DNA of 64,000 nt from Chitinophaga hostae (GCF_018224885.1 NZ_JAGTXB010000015.1:122572-186571), one strand, 5' to 3'; positions 8,907 through 20,100 are shown, counted from the first letter of the stretch. Notes: generated by a model from the sequence alone, not told the origin. Numbers and translations are program-made.

Positions 8907-10226
8907 TTACATTTTATTGATAAGCGCAATGATGCCCTCGTTTTCGATGATCATCATACCCTGCCGGTCTTCCGTAATACCTTCATGTAAAGTGTAGGTA
9001 TACCTCGGCACATTTCCTTCCAGTACGGTAGGCATAAACCGGAACTGTACATTAGGCAGGTCTTTCAGCGCTTCCCCCACTTCAATGATATGAGTGGATA
9101 CGATAAACAGGCAATTGTTGTATTCGGAGAACCCTCTTGTAACCGCCAGGGTACCGTCAAAAGCATCTTTCACATTGGTGCCCTTAAACAATTCATCGAA
9201 CATCAGCAACAGGTGTTCGCCGGTAGCTGCTGCCAGCGCAGCGTCCTTCACCCTTACTACTTCCGCATAAAAATGACTGTACCCCATCGCTATGTTGTCG
9301 GCCACGTTGATGCTGGAGAAAATGCCTTGCCGTACTGAAAACACCATTTCGGAAGCGGCGACGGGGAAACCGATGTGCGCCATGTACATACCGATACCGA
9401 TAGATTTCATCCAGGTAGATTTACCTGCCATGTTGGCCCCTGTGAGGAACAGGACATTACTGCCCTCCTTCATTTGTATGTCGTTACCCACCGCTTTTGA
9501 AATACAGGGATGCCTGAGCCCCCGGGCATGGAAGAGATTTTCGGCTTTCTCCACTGCCGCTGCATAACAAAAATGCCGCTCACGCGATACATTGCTGACG
9601 GCGATGTATACATCTGTTTCCGCAATGAACTTCAGCACGTCCTTCATGGCTTCGTTGTGCCTGTTGCGCAGCAGGAAATCATATGCTGATACCGTACTAG
9701 TTGACATCGGCTTGTAGATGTCGCTGTCCAGAATGCTACGAATATCTTTTTGGTGCATGATGGCCAGTAAGGCTTCGACACGGTCCTGCAAAGGACTTTT
9801 TTCGTGTTTCAGTAACTCCAGCAATCCAAAACACTTCTTCAGCGTTACGATCGTTGCCTGTAACTGCAGCAGCGTGTTTTTGAAACGGCCGTCTTTCGTA
9901 AGGCCCGCCAGTAACTTTTGCAGTTGCAGGTCCACCGTCACCGCCCATTGCGATTTTCCTGCCGTAGTGTCAATATACTCCCGCATCAGGGAAACCTGGT
10001 CGGCCTCAAAAGGAAAGGCGACGTTTTTCTCTTCGAAAAACTCAAAAATCGATACCCGGTGATTGATAGCGGCGGCATCATTTAGCGGATGGGAAAACAT
10101 CTCATCCATCAGTTTCTCGCCGATCCGTGTTCTCACTTTATTGAATAAAAAGTACACCGATCCCTGACGGAATTTCCCCATGAGGTTCAGCTCCCCTACC
10201 GATTGGCGATCTATTTTAAAACTCAT
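8907..10226 (-). CDS. Short MutS-like ATPase, second of a tandem pair
   Basis: 439 residues covering only the MutS core/lever helices and the C-terminal ABC-type ATPase. Walker A is GANMAGKST at about 263-271, Walker B LLLMFDELFKGT with Asp344-Glu345, and the switch histidine is in STHIIE. The mismatch-recognition and connector domains of true MutS are absent, so ordinary mismatch repair is unlikely. It overlaps the preceding paralog by 4 nt (ATGA), implying translational coupling and probably a heterodimer. Biochemical function is unknown. It could be a DNA-structure ATPase, or could have been recruited to a membrane-linked role, given the ABC transporter and SusCD genes in the same cluster. 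Confidence 0.85.
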   Translation of the reverse strand: MSFKIDRQSVGELNLMGKFRQGSVYFLFNKVRTRIGEKLMDEMFSHPLNDAAAINHRVSIFEFFEEKNVAFPFEADQVSLMREYIDTTAGKSQWAVTVDLQLQKLLAGLTKDGRFKNTLLQLQATIVTLKKCFGLLELLKHEKSPLQDRVEALLAIMHQKDIRSILDSDIYKPMSTSTVSAYDFLLRNRHNEAMKDVLKFIAETDVYIAVSNVSRERHFCYAAAVEKAENLFHARGLRHPCISKAVGNDIQMKEGSNVLFLTGANMAGKSTWMKSIGIGMYMAHIGFPVAASEMVFSVRQGIFSSINVADNIAMGYSHFYAEVVRVKDAALAAATGEHLLLMFDELFKGTNVKDAFDGTLAVTRGFSEYNNCLFIVSTHIIEVGEALKDLPNVQFRFMPTVLEGNVPRYTYTLHEGITEDRQGMMIIENEGIIALINKM

Positions 10227-11536
10227 AATTGCTTATTTAATCTTTTTCCGCCTTTGTTTCCCTGCTTAAGTATGTCCAGTATACCTTCGTTATTAATGAT
10301 GATCATTCCATGCTTATCGTTGGTAACGCCTTCCTGAAGGGTATAGGTATATTCAGGTACAGTTCCTCTCATGACTGTAGGAAGAAAATAAAACGCGGCG
10401 CTTTCCTTTTTCCGCAACTCATCCGCCGCTTCAATAATATGAGAGGAGATGATAAACTTACTGTCTTTCCGGTTGGTAAACGCACTACAAACAGCCAGGG
10501 TTCCTTCCAGCGCATCCTTCACATTTGTACCCCGGAACAATTCGTCGAACAATACAAACAGTGATTTCCCTTCACTGAGTTCCTGTCCTATTTTCTTTAC
10601 ACGCAATACTTCTGCATAGAAATGACTGGCCCCGATGCCCAGGTTATCAGGCAGGTTGATCGTGGTATATACGCCGTCCATCACAGAAAATTCCATGGCG
10701 GCCGCTGCTACCGGGAAACCCATATGCGCAATGTATACTGCGGTACTGAACGCGCGCAGGAAGGTGGACTTCCCGGCCATGTTGGCTCCCGTAAGAAAAA
10801 TCAGGTTACGGGATGACGCCATATCCAGGCTGTTGGCGACTGCATTTTTTAAAAGTGGATGGTATACACCATCCACTTTTAAAATACCGGTCCCTTTCGG
10901 GTGCACCACGGGGAATACCATATTATGTTTCCCGGTAACCTGCGCCACGGAAACATACACGTCGATATGATAAATAAAATGCAGTAGCTGCAGCACTTTT
11001 CTTTTCTCCTTATTACGGATCAATACATCAAAAGCTGTAACAGCAGCGAATGAAATTCTGGCATTCGGTTTTTCGTTAAACACCGGTATAAAAGCAGGGT
11101 CATTTAACACGGCTATAGCCGCCATTCGTTCTTCCTCCAGCTCCTTCACACTTGCTATTGCTGCCGATTCCAAATACTGTCTGAGCGTATGGAAAAGATC
11201 GATCACCGAAATAATCCCATGCTGTACTTCCTTCTCGCTGAGCGACACTTTTGTTCCGCCATCCGGGTTATCGTCAAATGAGATATATTTCTCTGCCTGG
11301 TCCAGCGTAGCGCCATCGAAAGGAAAGGTGGCTTTCATTTTCACAAAAGCAGCAATGGTATTGATCCGTTTGATGATCGCTTCCCTGTTATTCAGCGGCT
11401 TCCTGAACATGGCTTCCATAATGGTTTGCCCGCCCCGGGTAAATGAATGATTATAAATATCATAAATACCAAGTGTGTCTGCTTTCGAAAACAAGCGCAG
11501 ATCGTCCATCGTCTGCATATCTGTCTGCAAATACAT
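10223..11536 (-). CDS. Short MutS-like ATPase, first of a tandem pair
   Basis: 437 residues, clearly paralogous to the next gene: Walker A GANMAGKST at about 250-258, Walker B LFVLFDELFRGT and switch SSHIIE. The N-terminal half is helical lever/clamp sequence, and there is no mismatch-binding domain. The sequence differs enough from its partner outside the ATPase motifs to suggest old duplication and complementary roles. It starts 33 nt after the transporter permease and ends inside the start of its partner. The family belongs to the short MutS paralogs known in bacteria, whose roles are mostly uncharacterised. Confidence 0.85.
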   Translation of the reverse strand: MYLQTDMQTMDDLRLFSKADTLGIYDIYNHSFTRGGQTIMEAMFRKPLNNREAIIKRINTIAAFVKMKATFPFDGATLDQAEKYISFDDNPDGGTKVSLSEKEVQHGIISVIDLFHTLRQYLESAAIASVKELEEERMAAIAVLNDPAFIPVFNEKPNARISFAAVTAFDVLIRNKEKRKVLQLLHFIYHIDVYVSVAQVTGKHNMVFPVVHPKGTGILKVDGVYHPLLKNAVANSLDMASSRNLIFLTGANMAGKSTFLRAFSTAVYIAHMGFPVAAAAMEFSVMDGVYTTINLPDNLGIGASHFYAEVLRVKKIGQELSEGKSLFVLFDELFRGTNVKDALEGTLAVCSAFTNRKDSKFIISSHIIEAADELRKKESAAFYFLPTVMRGTVPEYTYTLQEGVTNDKHGMIIINNEGILDILKQGNKGGKRLNKQL

Positions 11537-11569
11537 AATTATACTTTTTATGAAAAATTAAAGTACCCC

Positions 11570-13894
11570 CTATTTGCGTTTTCTTCTTATCAGTATGATG
11601 ATACCTGCCACCAGGATCAAAGCGGGTATAACATATTGAAGCACCGCCTTCAATGTTTGGGCGGGGGCCTTTTTGATCGTCAGCCATATATCTGTAGGCA
11701 CCTTGAAGTTATGGTAAACCGGGTACCTGTTGTCAACTGTGTAGCTGTAGAACGCATTGCCATAGTCCTTTCCGTCTCCTCTGGCCGAGGACATCATATC
11801 TGCATCGCCGGAGATAATGATCTTCTGCAATTTGTTGCCGATTTTGCGGGTAAGCTGCAGGCCCACAGGATAGGGTGCTTCCTTCCTGTAATCTCCTTCC
11901 GCGGTGTTGAATACCGGTGCTGCAGAGTCTACCACCAACACACCTCTTTCTACCCAGGTATTTGCATTGTTAGCCAAAGTGGTGATCTGTTCTACCTTAA
12001 ATCCTGTCGTATCAGAATAGCTTAATACACTGGCGCCAACGATAGCAGTATAGCAGGCCTTAACGATACCGTTCCTCAGGTAGAAAAATGGTTGCTCATC
12101 AGCCATGTCCGTGCCTTTCTTAGCGATCAGTCCCAAAAACTTGTGTGGCATATCCTGCGGGTTCAGTTGTACAATGGTGCCTTCATCCGCATTTACCCCC
12201 ACATGATTCAGAATCGGGTTCATGATAAACTGCTTGCCTGGTTCGGAGTAGAACATCGCATTTCCTCCCTTGTCGATATACTGTTTAACGCTATCGATAA
12301 GGGTATGATCCAATATTGATTTCGGATCGGATATCACCAGTACATCATTTGGATTAAATCTGCCGGCGCCCGGGGCCGGGATGGTATCGAAATTCAATCC
12401 CATATTAATCAGCGCGTTCCTGGATAATTTATTGACAGCGTGGTTTCCATATTCCCGTTCGCCGAACTTAAGCGGTGAACGCTCATAATGCCCTGTAAGA
12501 AATTTAAACGTTGGCGCTGTATCACTTATTAAACGCAGCAGGCTGCCGGAAACATGTTTCTCATATGGAAAAACCTCCGGGTCCGGGTACGTTCTCAGGA
12601 ACGTCTTTTTCCCTTTATACTCCACCTGCATCAACAAGCCCTTGGTTTCCGATTCCAGGTCGATGAGCTTCCTGATTTCTGCCGGTTTTTTATAGATAGA
12701 GAGGTCGGTTTTAAACATTTCCGCATACTTCTCTGCGATTTCATCCAACGATTTACCCGGGTATGTCTTAAATATCGAACTATCTCCCTTGTTCACATCG
12801 TAATAGTACACATATTCAAACTCCATATTGTTATAAAATCGGCGGTACCGGGCCCAGAAGTTCCACAGATAGTTATTGCGTGCAGCAGGCAAGCCACTGC
12901 CCAGATTATACCCCAGCAGGTTAGTATACAACGTTATCTTCAGGGGCGATCCGTCCAGCTGTTTCAACACTCCCTGGGTATTTTCATGCAATGTATTTAC
13001 TTTGCCTCTCGTCACATCCCAATAGCCGATCAGCCCATGCCGGGAGGTAACAACGAGCATAACAACCGTTATCGCGAACGCAGTCAGGTACCTGCCTGCC
13101 GATACACGCCATGACTTTGACTCGGTAACGGATTTTGTTTTGATGATGGTGAATATGATAAAAAGGGAAATAATACTGAGAAAGTAAACAAGATCCTTTG
13201 TTGTAATCAGGCCAGACAGCAAGTTCTCGACCCTTCCCGAGCTGGAAAGGAAATAGGTGACATCCCGCACATAATCCGTTCCCTGGAACATCAGGTTTAA
13301 CATTGTGAACAGGATCAACACTACAAATGTTCCGATCCCGGCAACAATCGGGTAGGAAGTTAAACTGGAGATATACATACCCACAGCTACATACATCGCC
13401 GCCAGTAAAAAGAAGCCCAGCACCATTGCCATAATATGCAGGAACTCTACATTCTTAATAGAAAAGGTCAATACAATTACCTCCGCCAGAAAAATCAGGA
13501 TCATCAGGCATACAAAACTGTATACCCCCAGAAATTTACCCAGGATGATCTGCCGTGTTTTCACAGGCGACGAATGAAGCAACTTAATGGTTCCAGCCGC
13601 ATATTCACGGTTGATCACGCCCATAGTCAGCAGCGGAATAAACAAAAAGAAAATCATCAGCACCGTATCAAGCCCCTTGCCGATCACCATTTTGGTAAGC
13701 GGCATATTGAGAAACCCACTGAAAGCGTTCCCCTGCAACTCGAGCATGGTATCTTGCTGCAGTGCAGTATCCGACAGATTTCCCATGATGATGCCTGCAC
13801 TGGACATCAGGAATAAAATCAAAACAAACCATGCGATCGGCGAAAAGAAAAAATACCGTAATTCCGCCCGCGCTATATTAAAAACTACTCTCAT
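11570..13894 (-). CDS. ABC-2 permease fused to GldG-like periplasmic domain
   Basis: About 774 residues. The N-terminal quarter is an ABC-2 permease with roughly six membrane helices (for example IAWFVLILFLMSSAGIIMG). The rest is a GldG/ABC_transp_aux-type extracytoplasmic region ending in one helix (VIPALILVAGIIILI) and a basic tail. This corresponds to GldF and GldG, which are separate genes in flavobacteria, joined into one protein. The start MRVVFNIARAELRYF (ATG 13892-13894) overlaps the ATPase stop as TAATG; a longer frame upstream lies inside the ATPase gene and is rejected. Whether it serves gliding or exports a substrate of this operon cannot be decided. Confidence 0.85.
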   Translation of the reverse strand: MRVVFNIARAELRYFFFSPIAWFVLILFLMSSAGIIMGNLSDTALQQDTMLELQGNAFSGFLNMPLTKMVIGKGLDTVLMIFFLFIPLLTMGVINREYAAGTIKLLHSSPVKTRQIILGKFLGVYSFVCLMILIFLAEVIVLTFSIKNVEFLHIMAMVLGFFLLAAMYVAVGMYISSLTSYPIVAGIGTFVVLILFTMLNLMFQGTDYVRDVTYFLSSSGRVENLLSGLITTKDLVYFLSIISLFIIFTIIKTKSVTESKSWRVSAGRYLTAFAITVVMLVVTSRHGLIGYWDVTRGKVNTLHENTQGVLKQLDGSPLKITLYTNLLGYNLGSGLPAARNNYLWNFWARYRRFYNNMEFEYVYYYDVNKGDSSIFKTYPGKSLDEIAEKYAEMFKTDLSIYKKPAEIRKLIDLESETKGLLMQVEYKGKKTFLRTYPDPEVFPYEKHVSGSLLRLISDTAPTFKFLTGHYERSPLKFGEREYGNHAVNKLSRNALINMGLNFDTIPAPGAGRFNPNDVLVISDPKSILDHTLIDSVKQYIDKGGNAMFYSEPGKQFIMNPILNHVGVNADEGTIVQLNPQDMPHKFLGLIAKKGTDMADEQPFFYLRNGIVKACYTAIVGASVLSYSDTTGFKVEQITTLANNANTWVERGVLVVDSAAPVFNTAEGDYRKEAPYPVGLQLTRKIGNKLQKIIISGDADMMSSARGDGKDYGNAFYSYTVDNRYPVYHNFKVPTDIWLTIKKAPAQTLKAVLQYVIPALILVAGIIILIRRKRK

Positions 13895-14829
13895 TAGTGT
13901 AAGGTTGAAGAAGAAGTTGATGATAATTGTTTGAATACATCGTCCATACCGGAAGATTCTGTGTGAATAGAAGTGAGTCTCCAGTTTTTTTCTGCGCTCT
14001 TCCTCACAATTCTTTCCGCCAGATCGTCGTTGGGCTGGAAATAGATCCGGCATTTGTTATCCGGCAGCAACTCTACTTTCTGTACATCTTCCATCGCCAT
14101 CAATTCTTCCGGCGCAGGCATATGGAGCATTCTGGCCACCATCGTGTTGGGCTGGAGAATGTTATTGAAAGCATCGAGGGTATCAGCAAACACGACCTGC
14201 CCCGATTCGATCATGATGATCTCTTTAGCAAGCAGGTTCACTTCAGACAATACATGCGACGACAACAATACTGCATGGTCCTGCGCAATTTCTTTTACCA
14301 GTTTCCTTGCTTCAATGATCTGGTTGGGATCGAGACCATTGGTGGGCTCGTCGAGGATCACCACTTTCGGTTTGTTGATGATGGATTGCGCGATACCTAC
14401 CCGCTGGCGATATCCGCCCGATAAATTCTTTATAAGGCGTGACCTCATCTGTGTAATGGACGTTTTCTCCAGTACTTCGTCCACAGCTCTTTTAATCAGG
14501 CGCCTATCCATCAACCTTAACTGCGCGGAATACTCCAGGTACTCCTGCACGGTAAAGTCCATATACAGGGGCGCCTGCTGTGGTAAAAAGCCGATCTGCT
14601 TCTTATATTCAATAGGATCATCTTTGATGTTCAACCCATTGATGGAAACATTCCCTTCTGTTTGCAGCAAGGTGCCGCAGATGATATTCATCGTGGTAGA
14701 CTTGCCTGCTCCGTTCGAACCCAGCAATCCGACAACACCGGTATCATTGATTTCAAAATTTAATTCGCGTATGGCCCAGGAACTGGCATACTTATGCGAT
14801 AGGTTCTCCACCTTTAATATAGGCTGCAT
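13894..14829 (-). CDS. ABC transporter ATP-binding protein, GldA-like
   Basis: 311 residues. Walker A GSNGAGKST (about 38-46), signature LSGGYRQRVGIAQ (about 133-145), Walker B VVILDEPTNGLDP and the switch His in LLSSHVLSEV are all present, so it should be active. The C-terminal extension fits the GldA/CcmA/NatA type that pairs with ABC-2 permeases. It is translationally coupled to the downstream permease/GldG fusion (TAATG overlap). It follows a lipoprotein gene by 29 nt in the same cluster. Confidence 0.9.
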   Translation of the reverse strand: MQPILKVENLSHKYASSWAIRELNFEINDTGVVGLLGSNGAGKSTTMNIICGTLLQTEGNVSINGLNIKDDPIEYKKQIGFLPQQAPLYMDFTVQEYLEYSAQLRLMDRRLIKRAVDEVLEKTSITQMRSRLIKNLSGGYRQRVGIAQSIINKPKVVILDEPTNGLDPNQIIEARKLVKEIAQDHAVLLSSHVLSEVNLLAKEIIMIESGQVVFADTLDAFNNILQPNTMVARMLHMPAPEELMAMEDVQKVELLPDNKCRIYFQPNDDLAERIVRKSAEKNWRLTSIHTESSGMDDVFKQLSSTSSSTLH

Positions 14830-14858
14830 ATAATGTTACTTATGATTAAAAACTTGGA

Positions 14859-15626
14859 TTAAAAATGACCGATACTTTTTGCCCTGGCCGAAAAAACATT
14901 TTCTGCGGTCCATGTTCCGGTTACCAGCATCGTACGTGCCTTAAACAGCCATTGGGTATTCTGTGTAGTAGTACCCGGATAAATATTTATTTCGGACATG
15001 GTAGCCAGCGTGAGGCCTGTTGCATGATCTCTCACTTCAAAACGGAAGTTCTTTACAGACGCATTCACAGGAACCTTTATAAAACCTGACAGTTGTTCAT
15101 ATGCAAGATTGGTGACCATGGTTCCCGCCACCGGTTCCAGCTGCACCACATCAATCGGCCTGTTATCGAAGAGATTAATAACCCGGAGCTGGGCCACACT
15201 ATCGTTCAGGCTACGGGAAGGGAGTTGTTCCTTTATAGTTTTTTGTTTCACCTGCGTAGGACTACCGTATACAAAACGCGTAAAAATGCCGCCGGGCGTT
15301 AGTTCCAGGCTGGTTTTCAGAAACGGGTTATTGGGCTGGAGCGTATCGTTGTTTCTGAATAGCGTAACCGGTTGGTCCATTTTATTGGTAGCATAATCAT
15401 AAGAGCTGCCACTGCCGATATAGGACAGCCTCCCATAGATCCTGGGTTGTGAATTGCCAAAATAAGCGGTCAGGAAGGAGGCATTGTCGTTAATTCCATT
15501 CACAATCGTTAAAGACGCCGGAAATATCTCTTCCCGTAATTCCTTCTTACAGGAAGTACCGGATATCAGCATCCCTCCGGCTAACACGCCCGCTTTGAAA
15601 TATTTTTTATAGCTGAACTGAAACAT
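14859..15626 (-). CDS. Lipoprotein of unknown function, DUF4397-like
   Basis: 255 residues with a lipobox (MLISGTSCKKE, Cys about residue 26). The mature part has two repeated beta-rich segments (TIVNGINDNASFLTAYFGN; LRVINLFDNRPIDVVQLEP) that resemble DUF4397-type modules. It sits directly downstream of SusD, where Bacteroidota loci commonly encode an additional surface lipoprotein that binds or presents the substrate. No catalytic motif is visible. The DUF4397 resemblance is by eye only. Confidence 0.7.
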   Translation of the reverse strand: MFQFSYKKYFKAGVLAGGMLISGTSCKKELREEIFPASLTIVNGINDNASFLTAYFGNSQPRIYGRLSYIGSGSSYDYATNKMDQPVTLFRNNDTLQPNNPFLKTSLELTPGGIFTRFVYGSPTQVKQKTIKEQLPSRSLNDSVAQLRVINLFDNRPIDVVQLEPVAGTMVTNLAYEQLSGFIKVPVNASVKNFRFEVRDHATGLTLATMSEINIYPGTTTQNTQWLFKARTMLVTGTWTAENVFSARAKSIGHF

Positions 15627-15657
15627 CTTTCTTGATTTATATGGTGATCACTTTTTA

Positions 15658-17115
15658 CTAGTAGCCGGTATTCTGGGAGAGCTGGTTGTCCCGGATGATT
15701 TCGTCCGGAGGAATGGGGTATAGCAACTGGTGCTGACTCCACGGCTGTTTGTAGGATATCCCGGAAAGCACCTGCGTAGCTTTGCCCGTTCTTTTCAGAT
15801 CCAGCCAGCGATGTCCCCATTCAGCAAACAACTCTATGCGCCTTTCCTGGGCAATGGCATCCGTTACCTGCTGATCGGTTAAAGTGTAAGCCAGATCATT
15901 CAACCCGGCGCGTTTCCTGATGGCGTTCAGATCATTGATCACGGCATTTTTATTGGCTGCGCTCCGCAACATATTCGCTTCTGCCCTTACCAGGTACATT
16001 TCCGCGAGCCGCATCACTACATAATATTCTGACCTGAATCCTCCTACCACAGCGTTGGTGGAATTGATCTTATACTTGGCCGGAGTAAAACCGGCTGGTG
16101 TAAATGGACCGCCCGCGACAGCCGCTGTCCATGCCGTTTTCCTGTTATCGCCCGCTTCGAAAGCATTCACCAGCAGCGGTGTAAGGTATCGGCTTGTCAA
16201 AGCATACCCTTCAGGCGTGGCATTACCCCGTATCGCCACAATGTTGGTCTGCTTCACCTGGAAAATAACTTCCCGGCTGGATATGCCGAACACGTTGTTC
16301 AGACTTTCCAGTTGAAACAAATCTGTTTTGCTGATCACATCGTTAGCATGCTGCCAGGCTTTTTCATAATTTTTGGTAAACAGGTACACTCTTGCCAGCA
16401 TTGCTTTAACATACCATTTATTGATCCGGATGCGCTCAACGTTATTGCCATCATAGTTTTCGGAAAGATACCCCGCCGCTTCTTCCAGGTCGTTGATGAT
16501 TTGCTCATATACAGCGGCAGGGTTGGCGGAAGGGAGTTTTTGTGTGTCATTATAATCGATGGATAAAACGAGGGGAATTTTTTCGAACAGGTTTACCAGG
16601 TAGAAATATCCCATTGTCCTTACTGCCAGCGCTTCGCCCAGCACTCTTTTCCGGTAGGCCTGCGTAAACTCTTTTGATGTGGCAGCTTTTACACCTTCTA
16701 TCAACGCATTGGCATTGAAAATCCCTTTATAGGCCGACTTCCATAATTTCGTGGAATAACCCAGCTTCTGCAACGTCATCCTGGCGGCTGTTTCCGTATA
16801 GTATTGGTCATCCCCGCTCAGCGAGGGATGATATAATTCATCGGCCGAATGTCCGGCTGCCAGCGTAATTCCTCCGGCGCTGTATAAATCATTGCCCAGC
16901 TGCCCCAACGAATTAATTTCAGGCTCTCCTCCGTTGATCAGGTAAGAATACAAACCATTCAGTGCAATGGATGCCTGATCGTCGGTCTGGAAAACCTGGT
17001 TGGTAGTGATCGAATTTACCGGGTCCTTTATATCCAGCATTTTATTGCAACCCGTTACCAGCAAGCCTAACAATAAAACACCGGCTGCAGATATATTGAA
17101 AGCAATTCTTTTCAT
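15658..17115 (-). CDS. SusD/RagB-family substrate-binding lipoprotein
   Basis: 485 residues with lipobox LLVTGCNK, the SusD N-terminal signature (DIKDPVNSITTNQVFQTDDQA) and the C-terminal SusD segment ending in YPIPPDEI and LSQNTGY. SusD proteins form a lid over the SusC channel and capture ligand at the cell surface. It lies 10 nt after susC. Unlike typical starch or glycan loci, no glycoside hydrolase follows; the following genes are a lipoprotein, an ABC transporter, MutS-like ATPases and a peptidase. Confidence 0.92.
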   Translation of the reverse strand: MKRIAFNISAAGVLLLGLLVTGCNKMLDIKDPVNSITTNQVFQTDDQASIALNGLYSYLINGGEPEINSLGQLGNDLYSAGGITLAAGHSADELYHPSLSGDDQYYTETAARMTLQKLGYSTKLWKSAYKGIFNANALIEGVKAATSKEFTQAYRKRVLGEALAVRTMGYFYLVNLFEKIPLVLSIDYNDTQKLPSANPAAVYEQIINDLEEAAGYLSENYDGNNVERIRINKWYVKAMLARVYLFTKNYEKAWQHANDVISKTDLFQLESLNNVFGISSREVIFQVKQTNIVAIRGNATPEGYALTSRYLTPLLVNAFEAGDNRKTAWTAAVAGGPFTPAGFTPAKYKINSTNAVVGGFRSEYYVVMRLAEMYLVRAEANMLRSAANKNAVINDLNAIRKRAGLNDLAYTLTDQQVTDAIAQERRIELFAEWGHRWLDLKRTGKATQVLSGISYKQPWSQHQLLYPIPPDEIIRDNQLSQNTGY

Positions 17116-17125
17116 ACAATTGATT

Positions 17126-20100
17126 TTAGAAGCTTAATCTCAGGTTAGCGGCAATTCTTCTGATCTGCGGCGTTGTGCCCAATTCAACATCCGACATCCT
17201 GTATTGCGAGAGTTTGAAAATCTTTGACGAATTCACGGAGATCGTTCCCTGCTTCATGCCTACCTTCTTTAACCATGCTGCAGGCAGCATGTACGACATG
17301 CTAAGATTATCCAGGCTGATAAAAGCGCCTTTAGCATAGTAGGCATCCGATCCGAAAAATCCGCCGCTGTTGGTAGTAGAATACTTTGAATAAAGTGCTT
17401 TGTCGCCTGGCTGTTGCCAGTGCCTGTTTTCGATCTCCTTATACATTACCATGTTGGCCATATTTCCATATCCCTGGTTATTCAACTGATCTGCGACCAT
17501 GGAATTTTCGAAGCTGAATTGTGCATCCAGCGACAATACCCTTTTGAAGTCTACCCGGAAGCCCATCCCACCAAAATATTTAGGGTTCAGGTCAATTACC
17601 CGGTAATGATCGTCCAGCTCCGTATCCGGGAAATTCGTGGAAGTCATCCCAACAGGTTTGACCCCATCTCCGTTATAATCCTCGAACTCAGGTGTTCCTT
17701 TCATCGGGTTGATGCCGATATAGTGTGAATATGACTTAGCGGTTACGGAGGCCCCGATCCTATACATATCTTTATAGGGAGAATCTTCCAACCCTTCGAA
17801 AGCCACCAGCGTATTTTTGTTCTTACTTACCTGGAAGCGTGCATTCAGGCCCCAGGTCTGCGTGTTCAGGATCGTTGCATCCAACATCAGCTCCACCCCT
17901 TTGTTCCGGATAACGGCGGGCCAGTTACCCACTACAGAAGAAAACCCCGTGAATGCCGGCGTGGTAATGTTTGTCAACTGCTTTCCATCCCTGTTGATGT
18001 AGAAGTTCCCTTCAATGTTTACGCTGCTGTTGAAAAATCCCACCCGGGCGCCCACTTCGAACTTGCTGGCGCTGGACCAGCTATATTGCTGGTTAACGGG
18101 TTGTATGAGCGTATAAATGGTCTGATCGTCGTAGTCCGGCAATTTATCGATGCCACTCGACGGAATGTTTGACCAGCGCGAAAGGTATTGGTAATCGCCC
18201 ACATTGGCATTCCCCATAACACCGTAGGTAGATCTGATTTTGGCAAACGTCAGCCAACCCATATCAGCATGCTTAAACCATTCTTCATTAGACAATACCC
18301 ATGAAACCCCTGCAGACCCGAAGTTCCCGAAGCGAGCCCCGTCACCGAAACGCGACGAGCCATCTCTTCTGCCGTTTAAACTAACGATGTATTTATTTTC
18401 CCAGTCGAATGCAACCGTTGCCAGCAGGGAAGCAACTTTTAGCTGGGCATAATTATTCATCGCCTGCAGTATCTGCGCATTTGAGTAACTTTTGATGAGA
18501 TTATCGTTGGAGAACATCATCCCTATCGTTGTTACTGCGTCCTGATCGGCGTAACTGTAGTCTGCCGCCAGGGAAACAGACACCTTGGCGCCACCGAACA
18601 GTTTAACATAGTTGATACTTGGTCTTATCAACAGGCTCTTTCCGGAACCAGTGCCGAAAATTGCCATGTTCAGAGGAGAGAACATGGGATCTTTCCCGGC
18701 TTTAGGGATATAGAAGCCGGATTTATTGGAGAAAAATTCCCCGCTAAAGCGAACACCCGCCGTCAGGTCCTTGAATATTTCGTAAGTAAACCCGGCATTG
18801 GTCTGACTTTTCAGCGTTTGATTCTCTCCCCAGTTTTTAATATCCCTGAATGGATAAACGCTCCCATACTGGTTCCTGTAGGGGATAAAATTAAATTGCC
18901 CGTTCTCATCATAAATCCCCGGAGCATTAGGCGCCAGCGAGAAAAAGTCTAGTGTAGCGGCAGTTTCGTTGTTAGAATAAGTATTGTTGGAAGAAAGTTC
19001 CACCATCAGCTTACCATTCGGGCTGCGATGGTTGAAAGACAATCCCACCGTTAAACGATCGTTCCCCCTGCCCTGGTTGTACATTTCCGTTGTGGAGGTA
19101 TATCCCACACTCACACGGTAAGTATTCTGCAGCAGCCCGCCTTCCACGCTCAGCTGCACATCATTCGACTGCTCATTTTTGAAGAAGGCGCGTTGCCAGT
19201 CGGTATAGGCTTTGGGGTCCCAGATCGTGAGGTCCGGGGCATTATCCCGGGTAGGGAAAGCGGCATCATTCAGCATTGCTTCCTTTCTCACCGCCAGGTA
19301 CTGTTGGGTGTTCATCATATCCATGTAACGCTGCACGCCCGAAAACACTTTGGAGTAGCTTACATTAAACCTGGTAGGGCCTGGCTTTCCTTTTTTGGTG
19401 GTGATGAGGATTACACCGTTTGCACCTCTGGAGCCGTACAACGCGGTGGCATCGGCATCTTTCAGCACGTCCACGCTTTCAATGTCCAGGGGATTGATCA
19501 TATACAAAGGGCTTTCGGAGGTCGAATAACCACCGGCTACGGGTGTACCTGCACCGAATGGATTAACGGATAAAGTAGCAATCGGTAATCCGTCAACAAC
19601 AAACAGTGGGTCTGTAAACATATTTTCGTTCAACACATTCCGTCCGCGTAGCTCTACCTTCCGGCTCCCTGCGGTGTTGGCCGATTGGCTGATCCGGAGG
19701 CCAGGGATGCGACCTGCAAGCGCATCCAGCACATTTACGACGGGTTGTCTTTCAATATCACCGGCTTTCACCGTGGCGATATTGGCAGTGCCTATTCTTT
19801 TATTGGTAGTACCCAAAACAGTGACCTGCACTTCATCCAGTTTGTTTTCGGAGAGTACCAGCTCCGTGCTATATGATCTGGCAGTAGAAACCGGTTCCGT
19901 TATTTTAAACAGATGGTCCACATACCCGATATAGCTGATCCGCATCTGGTCGCCCAACCTTACCGGCACCTGTACCGACCCGTTTCCTGCCGTCAGATAG
20001 TTCCGTTTGTCAGTAAGATTGCTAATGGTAGCGCTGACCAACGGTGTATAACCGGAAGAATAGACATAGACATTTATCAATTCCGGTTTCGCCGGTATTG

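Noticed and set aside
8907..11536. Canonical MutS mismatch repair genes
   Set aside because: Both proteins are about half the usual length and lack the mismatch-recognition domain; mutL is not nearby.
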